A stretch of DNA of 15,667 nt from UBA7485 sp050945075 (GCA_050945075.1 JBMNSG010000047.1:1-15667), one strand, 5' to 3'. Positions 1 through 7,770 are shown, counted from the first letter of the stretch. Notes: a model not told the origin generated them from the letters alone. Numbers and translations are program-made.

Positions 1-6
1 TATAAT

Positions 7-35
7 TAGAAAACACAAGTATTAAAGGGTATAAT
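7..35 (+). promoter_or_regulatory. Putative sigma-A promoter of dcd
   Basis: A perfect -10 hexamer TATAAT lies at 30-35 and a 4/6 -35 match, TAGAAA, at 7-12, with a 17-bp spacer. Transcription would be expected to start 6-7 nt after the -10, at or next to the A of the dcd ATG at 42, giving a leaderless or nearly leaderless mRNA. A second TATAAT at 1-6 sits at the window edge and could be an upstream promoter; the AAAGGG at 24-29 would then act as a distant ribosome binding site. Confidence 0.55.
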
Positions 36-41
36 ACAATC

Positions 42-587
42 ATGATATTATCCGATAGATCTATAAAAAAATATCTGGAGAGTGGTGAATTGAGTATATC
101 TCCGCTTGAACCCGACCAGATCCAGCCGGCTTCCGTAGATATCCGGCTGGGAAGAAGCTATCTCAGACTCGACGAAAATAATTTCGGCTCGATGACCATG
201 ACAGATCAAATAAAATATACACAGATCGAATGTGATGAACTGATCATACCCAGCAATTCATTCCTGCTGGCAACGACCATGGAATATATCAGACTGCCGA
301 ATAATCTCACAGCATTTGTAGAAGGAAGAAGCTCTGTCGGGCGCATGGGTCTGTTTATTCAGAACGCCGGCTGGGTCGATCCCGGATTCGAAGGTGAAAT
401 TACCCTGGAATTATACAATGCCAACAGGCTTCCGATTAAACTCGAAGCCGGAAGAAGAATCTGCCAGCTGGTCTTTGCCGCCATGGATACGGAAGCAGAA
501 AATCCCTATTGCGGAAAATACCAGAAACAGCGTCATGCTGTAGGCTCCAGAATCTGTCTGGATGCCGAAAATGTTAACAGAAAGTAA
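42..587 (+). CDS. dcd: dCTP deaminase, possibly bifunctional (dCTP deaminase/dUTPase)
   Basis: Deaminates dCTP to dUTP in the cytoplasm, feeding dUMP and then thymidylate synthesis. It has 181 residues, normal for the family. It begins MILSDRSI, the usual start of this family, so the ATG at 42 is secure. The nucleotide-binding motif EGRSSVGRMG is at residues 94-103, and NAGWVDPGFEGEITLE (108-123) ends in E123, the likely catalytic glutamate. The NAGWVDPGF form, with Trp and no inserted residues, resembles the Bacillus halodurans and archaeal enzymes that also hydrolyse dUTP, so a bifunctional enzyme releasing dUMP is possible; that is inference from resemblance. No good Shine-Dalgarno lies at normal spacing, which fits the leaderless promoter. 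nifZ follows after 54 nt and may be co-transcribed. Confidence 0.93.
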   Translation: MILSDRSIKKYLESGELSISPLEPDQIQPASVDIRLGRSYLRLDENNFGSMTMTDQIKYTQIECDELIIPSNSFLLATTMEYIRLPNNLTAFVEGRSSVGRMGLFIQNAGWVDPGFEGEITLELYNANRLPIKLEAGRRICQLVFAAMDTEAENPYCGKYQKQRHAVGSRICLDAENVNRK

Positions 588-641
588 GAATCGAAAATAA
601 GCCCCGACCGACAGGAAACAGGTCCGGCAAACAGGAATTAC

Positions 642-1829
642 ATGGAAGAAAAAGAAATATATTTTGATAATGCTGCAACGACCAGGATCTATCCAGAGAC
701 GGTGAAGGTAATGCAGCATTTTTTTACGCAGGAATTCTGGAATCCGTCATCGATGTACAGGCCTGCGATTCAAGCAGAAAAAGAACTGGAAAAGGCCAGA
801 GAAACAGTGGCAGCAGGCTTGAACGTTCCGGCCCGGGATTTGTATTTTACTTCCGGTGGAACGGAAGGAAGCAATACTGTGATTCGCGGTGTCTGTGAAG
901 CACAGCATAACCATGACTATAATATTATAACCACACAGGTAGAGCACCCGGCGGTTCTGGAGGTTTTCCGTTATTACGAGGACAGAGGCATCAAAACAAC
1001 GTATCTGCCTGTAGATGAATTCGGACGGGCGGATTTAAAAGCTCTTGAGGAAGCCCTTAACGAAAAAACTGCATTGGTGAGCATCATGGCGGTGAATAAC
1101 GAACTCGGAAGTATCAACGATCTGGTGAAAGCCGGCGCTCTGATTCACGAAAAAAGCCCGAAGGCTGTTTTTCATTCCGATTTTGTTCAGGCTTTTATGA
1201 AGCTTGACGATCCGAGGCTGGATATCAAAAAAGCGGGCCTGGATGCGGTGAATGTCAGCGGCCATAAAATTCATGGCCCCAAGGGCATAGGCGCCCTCTA
1301 TATCAGAAACGGTGTCAGAATCCTTCCGCTGCTTCTGGGTGGCGGACAGGAACGGGGCATGCGTTCCGGAACAGAGAATCTGGCGCTGGCAGCCGGACTG
1401 GCTTCAGCGGTTGAAAAACGGACAGGAAAAACCGGAGAGATGCAGGCTCATGCGCAGATACTCAAGGAGAGACTGCTGAAGGCTCTGTCAGATGATCCGG
1501 ACCTGTGGATCGGCTCGGCGGATGATGCCAGCCCCTATGTAATCAGCCTGGGTTTTCGTGGAATCCGCGGGGAAGTTCTGCTGCATATTCTCGAAGATCA
1601 GGGAATCTATATTTCTACGGGATCGGCATGCTCTACGCATCATAAGGGCGGGCATGTTCAGAAAGCAGCAGGAACTGACAGGGAAGCAACAGAAGGAACA
1701 GTCAGAATCAGCACTTCTGAAGATAATACCCCGGAAGAAATAGATCAGCTGGCCGGTGCACTGAAAGCAGGTGTGAAACAGCTGAGGCGGGTCACCCGTT
1801 TTCATTCTAAAGACAGGAGCCGAAAATGA
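642..1829 (+). CDS. nifZ: Cysteine desulfurase, NifZ-like partner of ThiI
   Basis: A pyridoxal-phosphate enzyme that removes sulfur from cysteine and passes it on as a persulfide. The 395 residues start with YFDNAATTRIYPET, typical of class I NifS/IscS enzymes. The cofactor lysine is K209 in SGHKIHGPKG, and the sulfur-carrying cysteine is C330 in STGSACSTHHKG. There is no fused domain. The stop overlaps the thiI start by 4 nt (ATGA), so the two are translationally coupled. In Bacillus subtilis the adjacent NifZ is the dedicated sulfur donor of a ThiI lacking rhodanese; the same layout here supports that role over general Fe-S assembly. No scaffold gene (iscU/sufU) is nearby. A modest AGGA ribosome binding site precedes the ATG. 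Confidence 0.9.
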   Translation: MEEKEIYFDNAATTRIYPETVKVMQHFFTQEFWNPSSMYRPAIQAEKELEKARETVAAGLNVPARDLYFTSGGTEGSNTVIRGVCEAQHNHDYNIITTQVEHPAVLEVFRYYEDRGIKTTYLPVDEFGRADLKALEEALNEKTALVSIMAVNNELGSINDLVKAGALIHEKSPKAVFHSDFVQAFMKLDDPRLDIKKAGLDAVNVSGHKIHGPKGIGALYIRNGVRILPLLLGGGQERGMRSGTENLALAAGLASAVEKRTGKTGEMQAHAQILKERLLKALSDDPDLWIGSADDASPYVISLGFRGIRGEVLLHILEDQGIYISTGSACSTHHKGGHVQKAAGTDREATEGTVRISTSEDNTPEEIDQLAGALKAGVKQLRRVTRFHSKDRSRK

Positions 1830-2983
1830 AACATGTAATTCTGGTCCGATACGGAGAAATAAGCCTGAAGGGCCTGAACAGAAATTATTTTATTGATCTG
1901 CTGGCCAAGAATATCCGTTCATCCCTGCATCATCTGGAATCTGCTAAAGTTCACAAGGTGCAGGGCCGGATTATCGTCGATATAGACGATAATGAAATGG
2001 ATCAGGCTCTGGAACGCATTGTCCGGGTTTTCGGAATTGTTTCCGTTTCACCGGCCGTGGTCGTTGAAAGCAGTCTTGATGTGATTGAACAGACCGTCGA
2101 AGAAGCGGTTAAACCGCTGGACTTTAAAACGTTTCGTGTTTCTGCCAGACGCGCAGATAAAAGCTTTCCCATGAACAGCCAGGATCTTGCTGCACATCTG
2201 GGCGGTGTTATTCTGCGGGCGGTACCGGATATCAAAGTCAATCTGCATGATCCGGAGCTTAATCTGCAGGTTGAAGTCCGGGAAGAAAGCTATGTCTATC
2301 ATGAAATCATTCCGGGCCCCGGTGGTCTTCCGGTAGGGTGCTCAGGGAAAACAGGCCTGCTCCTTTCCGGCGGAATTGACAGTCCGGTAGCGGGTTATAT
2401 GATGGCTAAACGGGGCTTGACTCCGGTTGGAATTTATTTCCATGCTTTTCCGTATACCAGTGACCGTGCAAAAGAAAAGGTCATTGATCTGGCGAAGATT
2501 CTGGCGACTTATACAGGCCGTTTCAAGCTCTATGTCGTGCCGTTTACCGATCTTCAGCTGGAAATTATCGAAAAATGTCCTGAACGGCAGATTACAATTC
2601 TGATTCGCCGTTATATGGCGAGAATTGCCGAAGAGATCGCAGCAAAGGAAGGCCTGGGCTCGCTGACAACCGGCGAAAGTCTGGGACAGGTAGCCTCACA
2701 GACACAGGAAAGCCTGCTGGTTACCAATGAAGTCGCACATCTGCCGGTCCTCCGTCCGCTTATCGGAATGGATAAACAGGAAATTGTAGAGATTGCCCAG
2801 CGGATCGGAACTTTCGAAACGTCCATATTACCGTATGAGGACTGCTGTACGATCTTTGTGCCCAAACATCCGGATACCAGACCGAAGCTGGATGCTGTTA
2901 AAAAATCAGAAGAACTCCTCAGTGAAACAGCACCGGAATTGATCCGGAAAGCGGTTGAAGATTCGGAAATTATCCGGATCTGA
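1826..2983 (+). CDS. thiI: tRNA 4-thiouridine sulfurtransferase ThiI (short form)
   Basis: Adenylates uridine 8 of tRNA and replaces its oxygen with sulfur; in many bacteria ThiI also serves thiamine thiazole synthesis. The 385 residues begin with a ferredoxin-like region and a THUMP domain (about 60-165), followed by the PP-loop ATP pyrophosphatase motif SGGIDS at 181-186. The family signature YEDCCTIFVPKHPDTRPK starts at Y337; its cysteines (C340, C341) include the counterpart of the one that takes part in sulfur transfer. The protein stops where Escherichia coli ThiI carries its rhodanese domain, so persulfide must come straight from the partner desulfurase encoded just upstream with a 4-nt overlap. 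An intrinsic terminator follows about 90 nt after the stop and closes the transcript. Confidence 0.95.
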   Translation: MKHVILVRYGEISLKGLNRNYFIDLLAKNIRSSLHHLESAKVHKVQGRIIVDIDDNEMDQALERIVRVFGIVSVSPAVVVESSLDVIEQTVEEAVKPLDFKTFRVSARRADKSFPMNSQDLAAHLGGVILRAVPDIKVNLHDPELNLQVEVREESYVYHEIIPGPGGLPVGCSGKTGLLLSGGIDSPVAGYMMAKRGLTPVGIYFHAFPYTSDRAKEKVIDLAKILATYTGRFKLYVVPFTDLQLEIIEKCPERQITILIRRYMARIAEEIAAKEGLGSLTTGESLGQVASQTQESLLVTNEVAHLPVLRPLIGMDKQEIVEIAQRIGTFETSILPYEDCCTIFVPKHPDTRPKLDAVKKSEELLSETAPELIRKAVEDSEIIRI

Positions 2984-3073
2984 GTGAACGATCTGTTTTT
3001 TACCGCATTCTTTTAGTAAGGAAAAGAGAACTTCCGGATCAGGGATTCTTTCAGAAACAATATAATTGAATTC

Positions 3074-3120
3074 AAAGCTGTATTTTGATGGTTTTTAATC
3101 ATTGAAATACAGCTTTTTTA
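3074..3120 (+). terminator. Rho-independent terminator after thiI
   Basis: A perfect 12-bp stem, AAAGCTGTATTT (3074-3085) against AAATACAGCTTT (3105-3116), with four more possible inner pairs, is followed by a run of T. It lies about 90 nt after the thiI stop. Confidence 0.85.
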
Positions 3121-3162
3121 TTTATCCGGTTAGTTAAGATGGAAAATTAAAGTTACTACAAC

Positions 3163-3190
3163 TTGTCTGAAATTATACTTCATTTATAAT
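3163..3190 (+). promoter_or_regulatory. Promoter-like site without an obvious gene
   Basis: TTGTCT at 3163-3168 (4/6 match to -35), a 16-bp spacer and a perfect TATAAT at 3185-3190. It would start a transcript near 3197, about 330 nt before the next clear gene, giving either a long leader for the lectin-domain gene or a separate small RNA. The surrounding DNA is AT-rich, so a chance match is possible. Confidence 0.4.
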
Positions 3191-3414
3191 ATAAATATAA
3201 GCATCAGAAACAATAAAAGCCGGAGATTGACGGCAGATTTGGCTGAGTCGCAGTCCCTGGTACCCCGGAACTATTTCCCGTACTTCAGTTCAACGGTATG
3301 GCGAACATATTTGATGTATGGATGTAATACGGATTATCCGATCACAAGGATGAATTTGATCAGATAAAAAATGAATTCTTTTTAGGGTTATTAAAGCGGA
3401 TAACCAGAAAGTAA

Positions 3415-3443
3415 TTAATATGTTATGATTATTTTAGTATAAT
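3415..3443 (+). promoter_or_regulatory. Putative promoter of the lectin-domain gene
   Basis: TTAATA at 3415-3420 (4/6 match to -35), a 17-bp spacer and a perfect TATAAT at 3438-3443. The predicted leader is about 75 nt and ends in the GAGGA ribosome binding site at 3515-3519, just before the ATG at 3524. Confidence 0.5.
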
Positions 3444-3523
3444 AATAATCAATAAACAGCTGAAAATCTTAATAATCAGATGTCATCTTTTTATTATCGT
3501 GATTTGCTGGAAATGAGGAAAAG

Positions 3524-4492
3524 ATGAGTAAGTTCTGTACATCTTGCGGAAAAGAAAATGATGATGACGCAAAATACTGCATAGGATGCGGTGCGTCATT
3601 AACCACAGATGATGATGAATACATGACCGGTGAAATATTTCCGGACAGTTCTTCCGGATATCAGGAACAAAATCAGGAGAATGGTGACTGGAATTCTCAG
3701 TACGGCGGTCAGGATCAATACGGCGGATCAAATCAGTTTGACGGAAATTATCAATACAATGCCGGTGATCAATATGCAAAACCTCGAAAATCAAAGAAAA
3801 ATCTGTTGATTGCAGGTATCATCATTGTTGCTGCTGTATTATGTGCTGGCTGCTGGTACTATTACACGCACTCCATGAATTCCGGAAATGCGACCGGTCA
3901 GAGCATGACGTCTGCGTCTAATGATAAAGGAAGTGCCAGTAAAGGTTCTGCAAGCAATAACTCCTCCTCAGACAGTTCGTCTTCTGGCAGCAGTAATTCT
4001 TCTTCAGGAAACAGCAGTTCGTCCTCAGGCAGTTCATCTGCGAACAAAAAACACTCCTATCAGATAGTCATGAAGGATGTAACCTGGGATGAAGCCAACA
4101 AACTTGCCGGCAAGGCCGGTGGTTATCTGGTGCACATCGATTCAGATGAGGAATTCGCTCAGATTCAGCAATTGATCAATGATCAGAATGATACGAACGG
4201 AAAATTTTTTATTGGCGGTTGTCGTTCCTCCGGCAGTAATGATTATTACTGGGTTGACAGTTCCAATAAGAAAACGGGTTCTTCGTTAAACAGCTCAAAA
4301 TACTGGCTTTCCGGCGATCCCAGCTATTCGGATACAGATAAAAACGGAAATACAGTGACTGAAGACAAAATGGCGATTTTTTATTATGACAGAGGCGGTT
4401 ACTGGGTCTGGGCGGATGTCCCCAATGATATTACATCGACAGCTCCTGAATATTCGGGAAAAATCGGTTATATCATTGAAACAGAAAGCTGA
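3524..4492 (+). CDS. Membrane-anchored zinc-ribbon and C-type lectin domain protein
   Basis: The 322-residue protein starts with a C4 zinc ribbon (C5, C8, C19, C22; CTSCG and CIGCG). An acidic then Gln/Tyr/Gly-rich stretch with QYGG-type repeats (about 62-88) follows. A basic patch (KPRKSKK) precedes one membrane helix at 94-114. Outside the membrane, the model gives a Ser/Asn/Gly-rich linker (about 120-175) and a C-type lectin-like domain (179-322) with DVTWDEANKLAGKAGGYLVH and the late WVWADV. The positive patch before the helix suggests the ribbon faces the cytoplasm and the lectin domain the cell exterior. The lectin fold may bind sugar or protein; the ligand is unknown. It appears monocistronic, with its own promoter, a good GAGGA site and a terminator. 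The long serine linker resembles cell-wall-spanning stalks. The fold call is solid; the function is open. Confidence 0.85.
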   Translation: MSKFCTSCGKENDDDAKYCIGCGASLTTDDDEYMTGEIFPDSSSGYQEQNQENGDWNSQYGGQDQYGGSNQFDGNYQYNAGDQYAKPRKSKKNLLIAGIIIVAAVLCAGCWYYYTHSMNSGNATGQSMTSASNDKGSASKGSASNNSSSDSSSSGSSNSSSGNSSSSSGSSSANKKHSYQIVMKDVTWDEANKLAGKAGGYLVHIDSDEEFAQIQQLINDQNDTNGKFFIGGCRSSGSNDYYWVDSSNKKTGSSLNSSKYWLSGDPSYSDTDKNGNTVTEDKMAIFYYDRGGYWVWADVPNDITSTAPEYSGKIGYIIETES

Positions 4493-4554
4493 TTTTAATT
4501 TGACCATGAAATCTTTCGAATGTTGACAGAAAAATATGACAGGATCATAAAAAT

Positions 4555-4590
4555 GACCAGGAACCGGTATTGCAGGTTCCTGGTCTTTTT
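4555..4590. terminator. Bidirectional terminator between convergent genes
   Basis: A perfect 11-bp stem, GACCAGGAACC (4555-4565) against GGTTCCTGGTC (4575-4585), has a 9-nt loop. T5 follows on the + strand (4586-4590), and the complementary strand has a T-rich stretch after the stem (ATTTTTA). It serves both the lectin-domain gene (+) and the L,D-transpeptidase gene (-). Confidence 0.9.
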
Positions 4591-4626
4591 CAGTCTGAGA
4601 TCCTATTGTGATGTGGTTAAAGTGAA

Positions 4627-6036
4627 CTACTCTACGATGATTTTGGTGCCCGGTTCAATATTTTCGTAGATCAGTTTTGCCTGGGCATAAGGTGTATTGA
4701 TGCAGCCGTGACTGCCGCTGTATTCGTAAATATCTCCGCCGTAGGTGGACCGCCAGCTGGCATCATGGATGCCGATATCGCCGTTAAAGGGCATCCAGAA
4801 GGTAACCTTGGAGGCATAGTCGGTTCCGTCTCCGTTAGAGCCCTTCAGGGTGATATCAGTAGCCTTGTAATATAGTTCGAATTCGCCTTTCGGGGTATCA
4901 TGCGCGTCTTCGGTACCGGTTACTACCGGGGTAGCTGCAATTTGCTGACCGTCCTTATAGAACCACATAAACTGATTGGCGATGCTGATATAAACAAAGG
5001 TGTTGCCGAAACGGGCTTTGGCGCTTTCGATCAGCTCTTTGTTTTCATCGGTAATGACCTGGGCGACATCGTCTGAAGTTACGGAAAATGTTTCCAGTGT
5101 CCGGTCTTCGGATGTCCCGGACTGGATATCAGCCACACAGGCTTTTGTTTCATCGGCATAATTGATCAGATAACCGGTCAGCGTCTTTTTTTCTGCGACT
5201 GCCTGCTGTCTGTTTTCGAACACGTTGTACCAGTCGGAAAATTCCCGCAGGTATGCTTCGACCGAAGCCTCATCCACCTGGACATTGCCGTTTTCGTCGG
5301 TACTGAGCCAGTCTCCGAAATCGGCGACTGTCAGATGTTCCGGCCAGTCTCCGAATTCATAAGTGATGACGGTTTCCGAGGATTTTTCAAGATTATCGAC
5401 AGCTGTACTGATAACAGGGCTGTCTTCGACTACTGTTGGTTTTTTATAAACATTGTCTGCAGCAAGATCTATAGTGCCGCCGTTTCCGTTAATTGCGTTT
5501 TCCCGTATTTTTTCCGTGAGAACTGCCTGGTCCGGTTCACTTCCGTTTTCTTCCGGAATAATTTCTGCTTCCCAGCCGTCCCAGACCACCTGGGCGTTTT
5601 TCATGGGCGCTGCTTCGGTCACGCAGCTCAGGGAAGCGACCGTGTCTGCAAGACTGCTTTCATTAAATCGAACCGGAACCGAAGAGGCCAGTGTTTTGTT
5701 CAGCTTTTGATAATATCCGTTCATACCATCGCGGATTTTCTGTTTGAGCAGAGTTGTCAGCAGCTGCTGGCTGTTGTTGGAATTGAGTAAAATATCACTG
5801 GTATGAATTGTATCGGTAGTTCCGTTTCCATTGATTGTAATGACCTGATCGGTCAGATTTCTTTCATACAGACTGCTTGCTTCCAGCGGGCTCACCGAAT
5901 TGATGCTTATCCCGCCTACGACAGGGTCACCTGCCAGCAGACTGTCGGCGCTGGTTTTACTGCCTGCACAGGCACTGATGAACAATGCTGCTGCCAGCAG
6001 CAGGCCAATGCAGAGATGTTTCATTTTTTGCGACAT
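4627..6036 (-). CDS. L,D-transpeptidase (YkuD family) lipoprotein
   Basis: Cross-links peptidoglycan through 3-3 bonds, or attaches proteins to it, at the outer face of the membrane. The 469 residues start with a lipoprotein signal: MSQKMK, a hydrophobic stretch and the lipobox ISAC with C23 as the lipidated residue. The middle (about 35-335) resembles the peptidoglycan-binding region common upstream of Bacillota YkuD domains. The YkuD domain spans 346-469, with catalytic H424, H443 and C445 in SGSHGCINTP. The start at 6036 has an AAAGGA site 11 nt upstream, slightly far; M5 is an alternative that would still give a signal peptide. It stands alone, with its own extended -10 promoter, and ends at a two-way terminator. 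The family call is firm; its exact role, such as beta-lactam tolerance, is not shown. Confidence 0.93.
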   Translation of the reverse strand: MSQKMKHLCIGLLLAAALFISACAGSKTSADSLLAGDPVVGGISINSVSPLEASSLYERNLTDQVITINGNGTTDTIHTSDILLNSNNSQQLLTTLLKQKIRDGMNGYYQKLNKTLASSVPVRFNESSLADTVASLSCVTEAAPMKNAQVVWDGWEAEIIPEENGSEPDQAVLTEKIRENAINGNGGTIDLAADNVYKKPTVVEDSPVISTAVDNLEKSSETVITYEFGDWPEHLTVADFGDWLSTDENGNVQVDEASVEAYLREFSDWYNVFENRQQAVAEKKTLTGYLINYADETKACVADIQSGTSEDRTLETFSVTSDDVAQVITDENKELIESAKARFGNTFVYISIANQFMWFYKDGQQIAATPVVTGTEDAHDTPKGEFELYYKATDITLKGSNGDGTDYASKVTFWMPFNGDIGIHDASWRSTYGGDIYEYSGSHGCINTPYAQAKLIYENIEPGTKIIVE

Positions 6037-6094
6037 TGAGTCGAATTTCCTTTCAGCTGTTCCTTATCATGATGAACAGTACAATAATTTAACT

Positions 6095-6123
6095 ATTATA
6101 TCAAAATCGTATTGTCTGTGCAA
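6095..6123 (-). promoter_or_regulatory. Promoter of the L,D-transpeptidase gene (extended -10)
   Basis: On the minus strand a perfect TATAAT (6100-6095) is preceded directly by TGA (6103-6101), an extended -10. A weak -35, TTGCAC (6123-6118), is 17 bp away. Its first bases lie inside the T-run of the neighbouring symporter terminator. The predicted leader is about 50 nt. Confidence 0.7.
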
Positions 6124-6173
6124 AAAAAAATACCGGTAAAACTGACAGCGTAAAAGCTGTCAGCCTTACCGGT
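6122..6173 (-). terminator. Rho-independent terminator of the symporter gene
   Basis: Read on the minus strand, an 18-position stem (8 bp of ACCGGTAA pairing, a 2-nt internal mismatch, then 8 bp of CTGACAGC pairing) closes a 6-nt loop (6150-6155) and runs into a T9 tract (6130-6122). It begins 16 nt after the symporter stop. Confidence 0.93.
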
Positions 6174-6188
6174 TAATACAATCAGGGC

Positions 6189-7727
6189 TCAGCCCAGATC
6201 ATCTTTAACAGGAACGCTTACCTGACGGTCATATGACCGGAAAGCATCATCGACCCGGGCGTTTTTCCGGGGTGCGCTGGTAAACAGACTGATAACCGGA
6301 ACGGCAATCAGACCGAACAGCATGCAGGCTGCTCCGGCAGTAATCGGACTGCGCAGGAAAACAGGGAAGATCTGCGGTGCGAAGGAAACGCTGCACATAA
6401 AGACCACCGAAAAGATAAAGCAGAACCAGACTGAAGCACTGCTTGTTTTCTTCCAATACAGGCTCCAGACCATCGGTCCCAGAAAAGCTCCTGCCAGTGT
6501 TCCCCATGAAATACCCATGAGCTGTGCAATAAAGGTTACTGAGCTTTTATACTGATAAATGGCAATGGCAGCAGATATGGCGACAAAGACCACAATCAGT
6601 GCCCGGATCCAGCGAATCTGGATCTTGTCATCCATACCCTTGTCAAAGCGGGGTTTGATCAGATCCAGTGTCAGTGTAGAACTGGAGGTGAGGACCAGAG
6701 CTGAAAGAGTAGACATAGACGCAGACAGTACCAGGATTACAATAAAACCGATGAGCAGATCCGGAAGACCGGCAACCATGGCGGGAATAATGGCATCATA
6801 CCCCTGTTTGGCAACATCCACCTGTGAACCGTAGAGACGGGCAAAGCCACCCAGGAAATAACTGCCTCCGGCAACAATCAGAGCAAAAATGGTTGAAATA
6901 ACCATCCCTTTATTGATTGCTGCTTCGTCTTTAATGGCATAGAATTTACCAACCATTTGAGGGAGACCCCAGGTTCCCAGGGAAGTCAGGATAATAACGC
7001 TTAATAAGCCAATGGGATCCGGACCGAAAAAGGATACAAAAGGCCCGGCAAGCTGCGGGGTATCGGCGTTACTGATCTGCGAGAGTGAGCTCAAAGCCTG
7101 TGTAAATCCACCGTTAACGGAGAGTACAGCTCCGACAATCGCCGCAATACCAAAGAGCATGATCAGCCCCTGGACAAAGTCATTCACTGCGGTAGCCATA
7201 TAGCCGCCCGCAATAACGTAAATGCCGGTCAGAACAGCCATGAGCAGAATACACCAGCTGTAGTCGATGTTAAAAGCCAGTCCGAACAGTCTGGAGAGTC
7301 CGTTATAGAGGGAAGCCGTGTATGGAATCAGGAAAATGAACGTGATCAGAGAAGCAGCTGTTTTAAGGCTGGAGCTGTCAAATCGCTTTCCGAAAAATTC
7401 AGGCATGGTTGCCGAGTCATAGAACTGGGTCATCAGGCGTGTTCTGCGGCCGAGTACTACCCAGGCCAGAAGCGAGCCGATCAGCGCATTGCCGATACCG
7501 ACCCATGTCGATGCAATCCCGTATTTCCAGCCAAACTGGCCGGCATAACCGACAAAGATAACAGCAGAAAAATATGAGGTTCCATAAGAGAAAGCAGTGA
7601 GCCAGGGACCGACCTCGCGTCCGCCGATTACAAAATCGGAGACCCGGTTGGCAGTCTTGCGATAGTACCATCCGATTCCCAGCATGACAGCAAAGAAACA
7701 GACGAGCATAATAATTTTAGCAGTCAT
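6189..7727 (-). CDS. Sodium:solute symporter (SSS/SLC5 family)
   Basis: A membrane transporter that uses the sodium gradient to import a small solute. The 512 residues are nearly all hydrophobic helices, about 13 as expected for the family. Family-like features include the early FVIGGREVGPWLTAFSYGTS loop (near residues 32-50) and GGYMATAVNDFVQG in the middle, the PutP-like region after helix 5. The substrate cannot be read from the sequence; proline, other amino or carboxylic acids, sugars and pantothenate are all possible. I start it at 7727: an AAAGGA site (7739-7734) ends 6 nt before that ATG, while an in-frame ATG 6 codons earlier (7745) has no ribosome binding site and would lie only about 20 nt from the predicted transcription start. 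It is monocistronic with a strong terminator, and divergent from the HAD gene. Confidence 0.9.
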   Translation of the reverse strand: MTAKIIMLVCFFAVMLGIGWYYRKTANRVSDFVIGGREVGPWLTAFSYGTSYFSAVIFVGYAGQFGWKYGIASTWVGIGNALIGSLLAWVVLGRRTRLMTQFYDSATMPEFFGKRFDSSSLKTAASLITFIFLIPYTASLYNGLSRLFGLAFNIDYSWCILLMAVLTGIYVIAGGYMATAVNDFVQGLIMLFGIAAIVGAVLSVNGGFTQALSSLSQISNADTPQLAGPFVSFFGPDPIGLLSVIILTSLGTWGLPQMVGKFYAIKDEAAINKGMVISTIFALIVAGGSYFLGGFARLYGSQVDVAKQGYDAIIPAMVAGLPDLLIGFIVILVLSASMSTLSALVLTSSSTLTLDLIKPRFDKGMDDKIQIRWIRALIVVFVAISAAIAIYQYKSSVTFIAQLMGISWGTLAGAFLGPMVWSLYWKKTSSASVWFCFIFSVVFMCSVSFAPQIFPVFLRSPITAGAACMLFGLIAVPVISLFTSAPRKNARVDDAFRSYDRQVSVPVKDDLG

Positions 7728-7733
7728 ATAATA

Positions 7734-7739
7734 TCCTTT
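7734..7739 (-). promoter_or_regulatory. Ribosome binding site deciding the symporter start
   Basis: AAAGGA on the minus strand, 6 nt before the ATG at 7727-7725. It lies inside the reading frame if the upstream ATG at 7745 were used, and so favours the shorter protein. Confidence 0.8.
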
Positions 7740-7770
7740 CGCCATTTAAAGCGCTGTAGTGTTGCTTATA

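Larger units (their letters stand above)
2984..3523. other. 540-bp gene-poor region
   Basis: No convincing gene is present between thiI and the lectin-domain gene. It holds the thiI terminator (3074-3120), a promoter-like site at 3163-3190 and a second at 3415-3443. Between the promoters are short open stretches: a frame from a TTG at 3227 to a stop at 3365-3367 (46 codons), and in another frame codons 3298-3324 and 3328-3414 separated by a single TAA. These have no good ribosome binding site and no family I recognise. They may be the remains of a decayed gene or an untranslated leader. I see no riboswitch consensus. Confidence 0.5.

Noticed and set aside
3253..3270. CTGGTACC-like sequence suggesting a T-box leader
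   Set aside because: The T-box core (AGGGTGGNACCGCG) is not matched, there is no specifier stem, and the downstream gene is not an aminoacyl-tRNA synthetase or amino acid gene.
5335..5790. A 151-codon plus-strand frame opposite the L,D-transpeptidase gene
   Set aside because: It is a shadow of a gene with clear family motifs, has no ribosome binding site and its product looks unlike a real protein (many Cys and Phe without pattern).
7728..7745. The upstream ATG at 7745 as the symporter start, giving 518 residues
   Set aside because: No ribosome binding site precedes it, while an ideal AAAGGA site lies 6 nt before the ATG at 7727.
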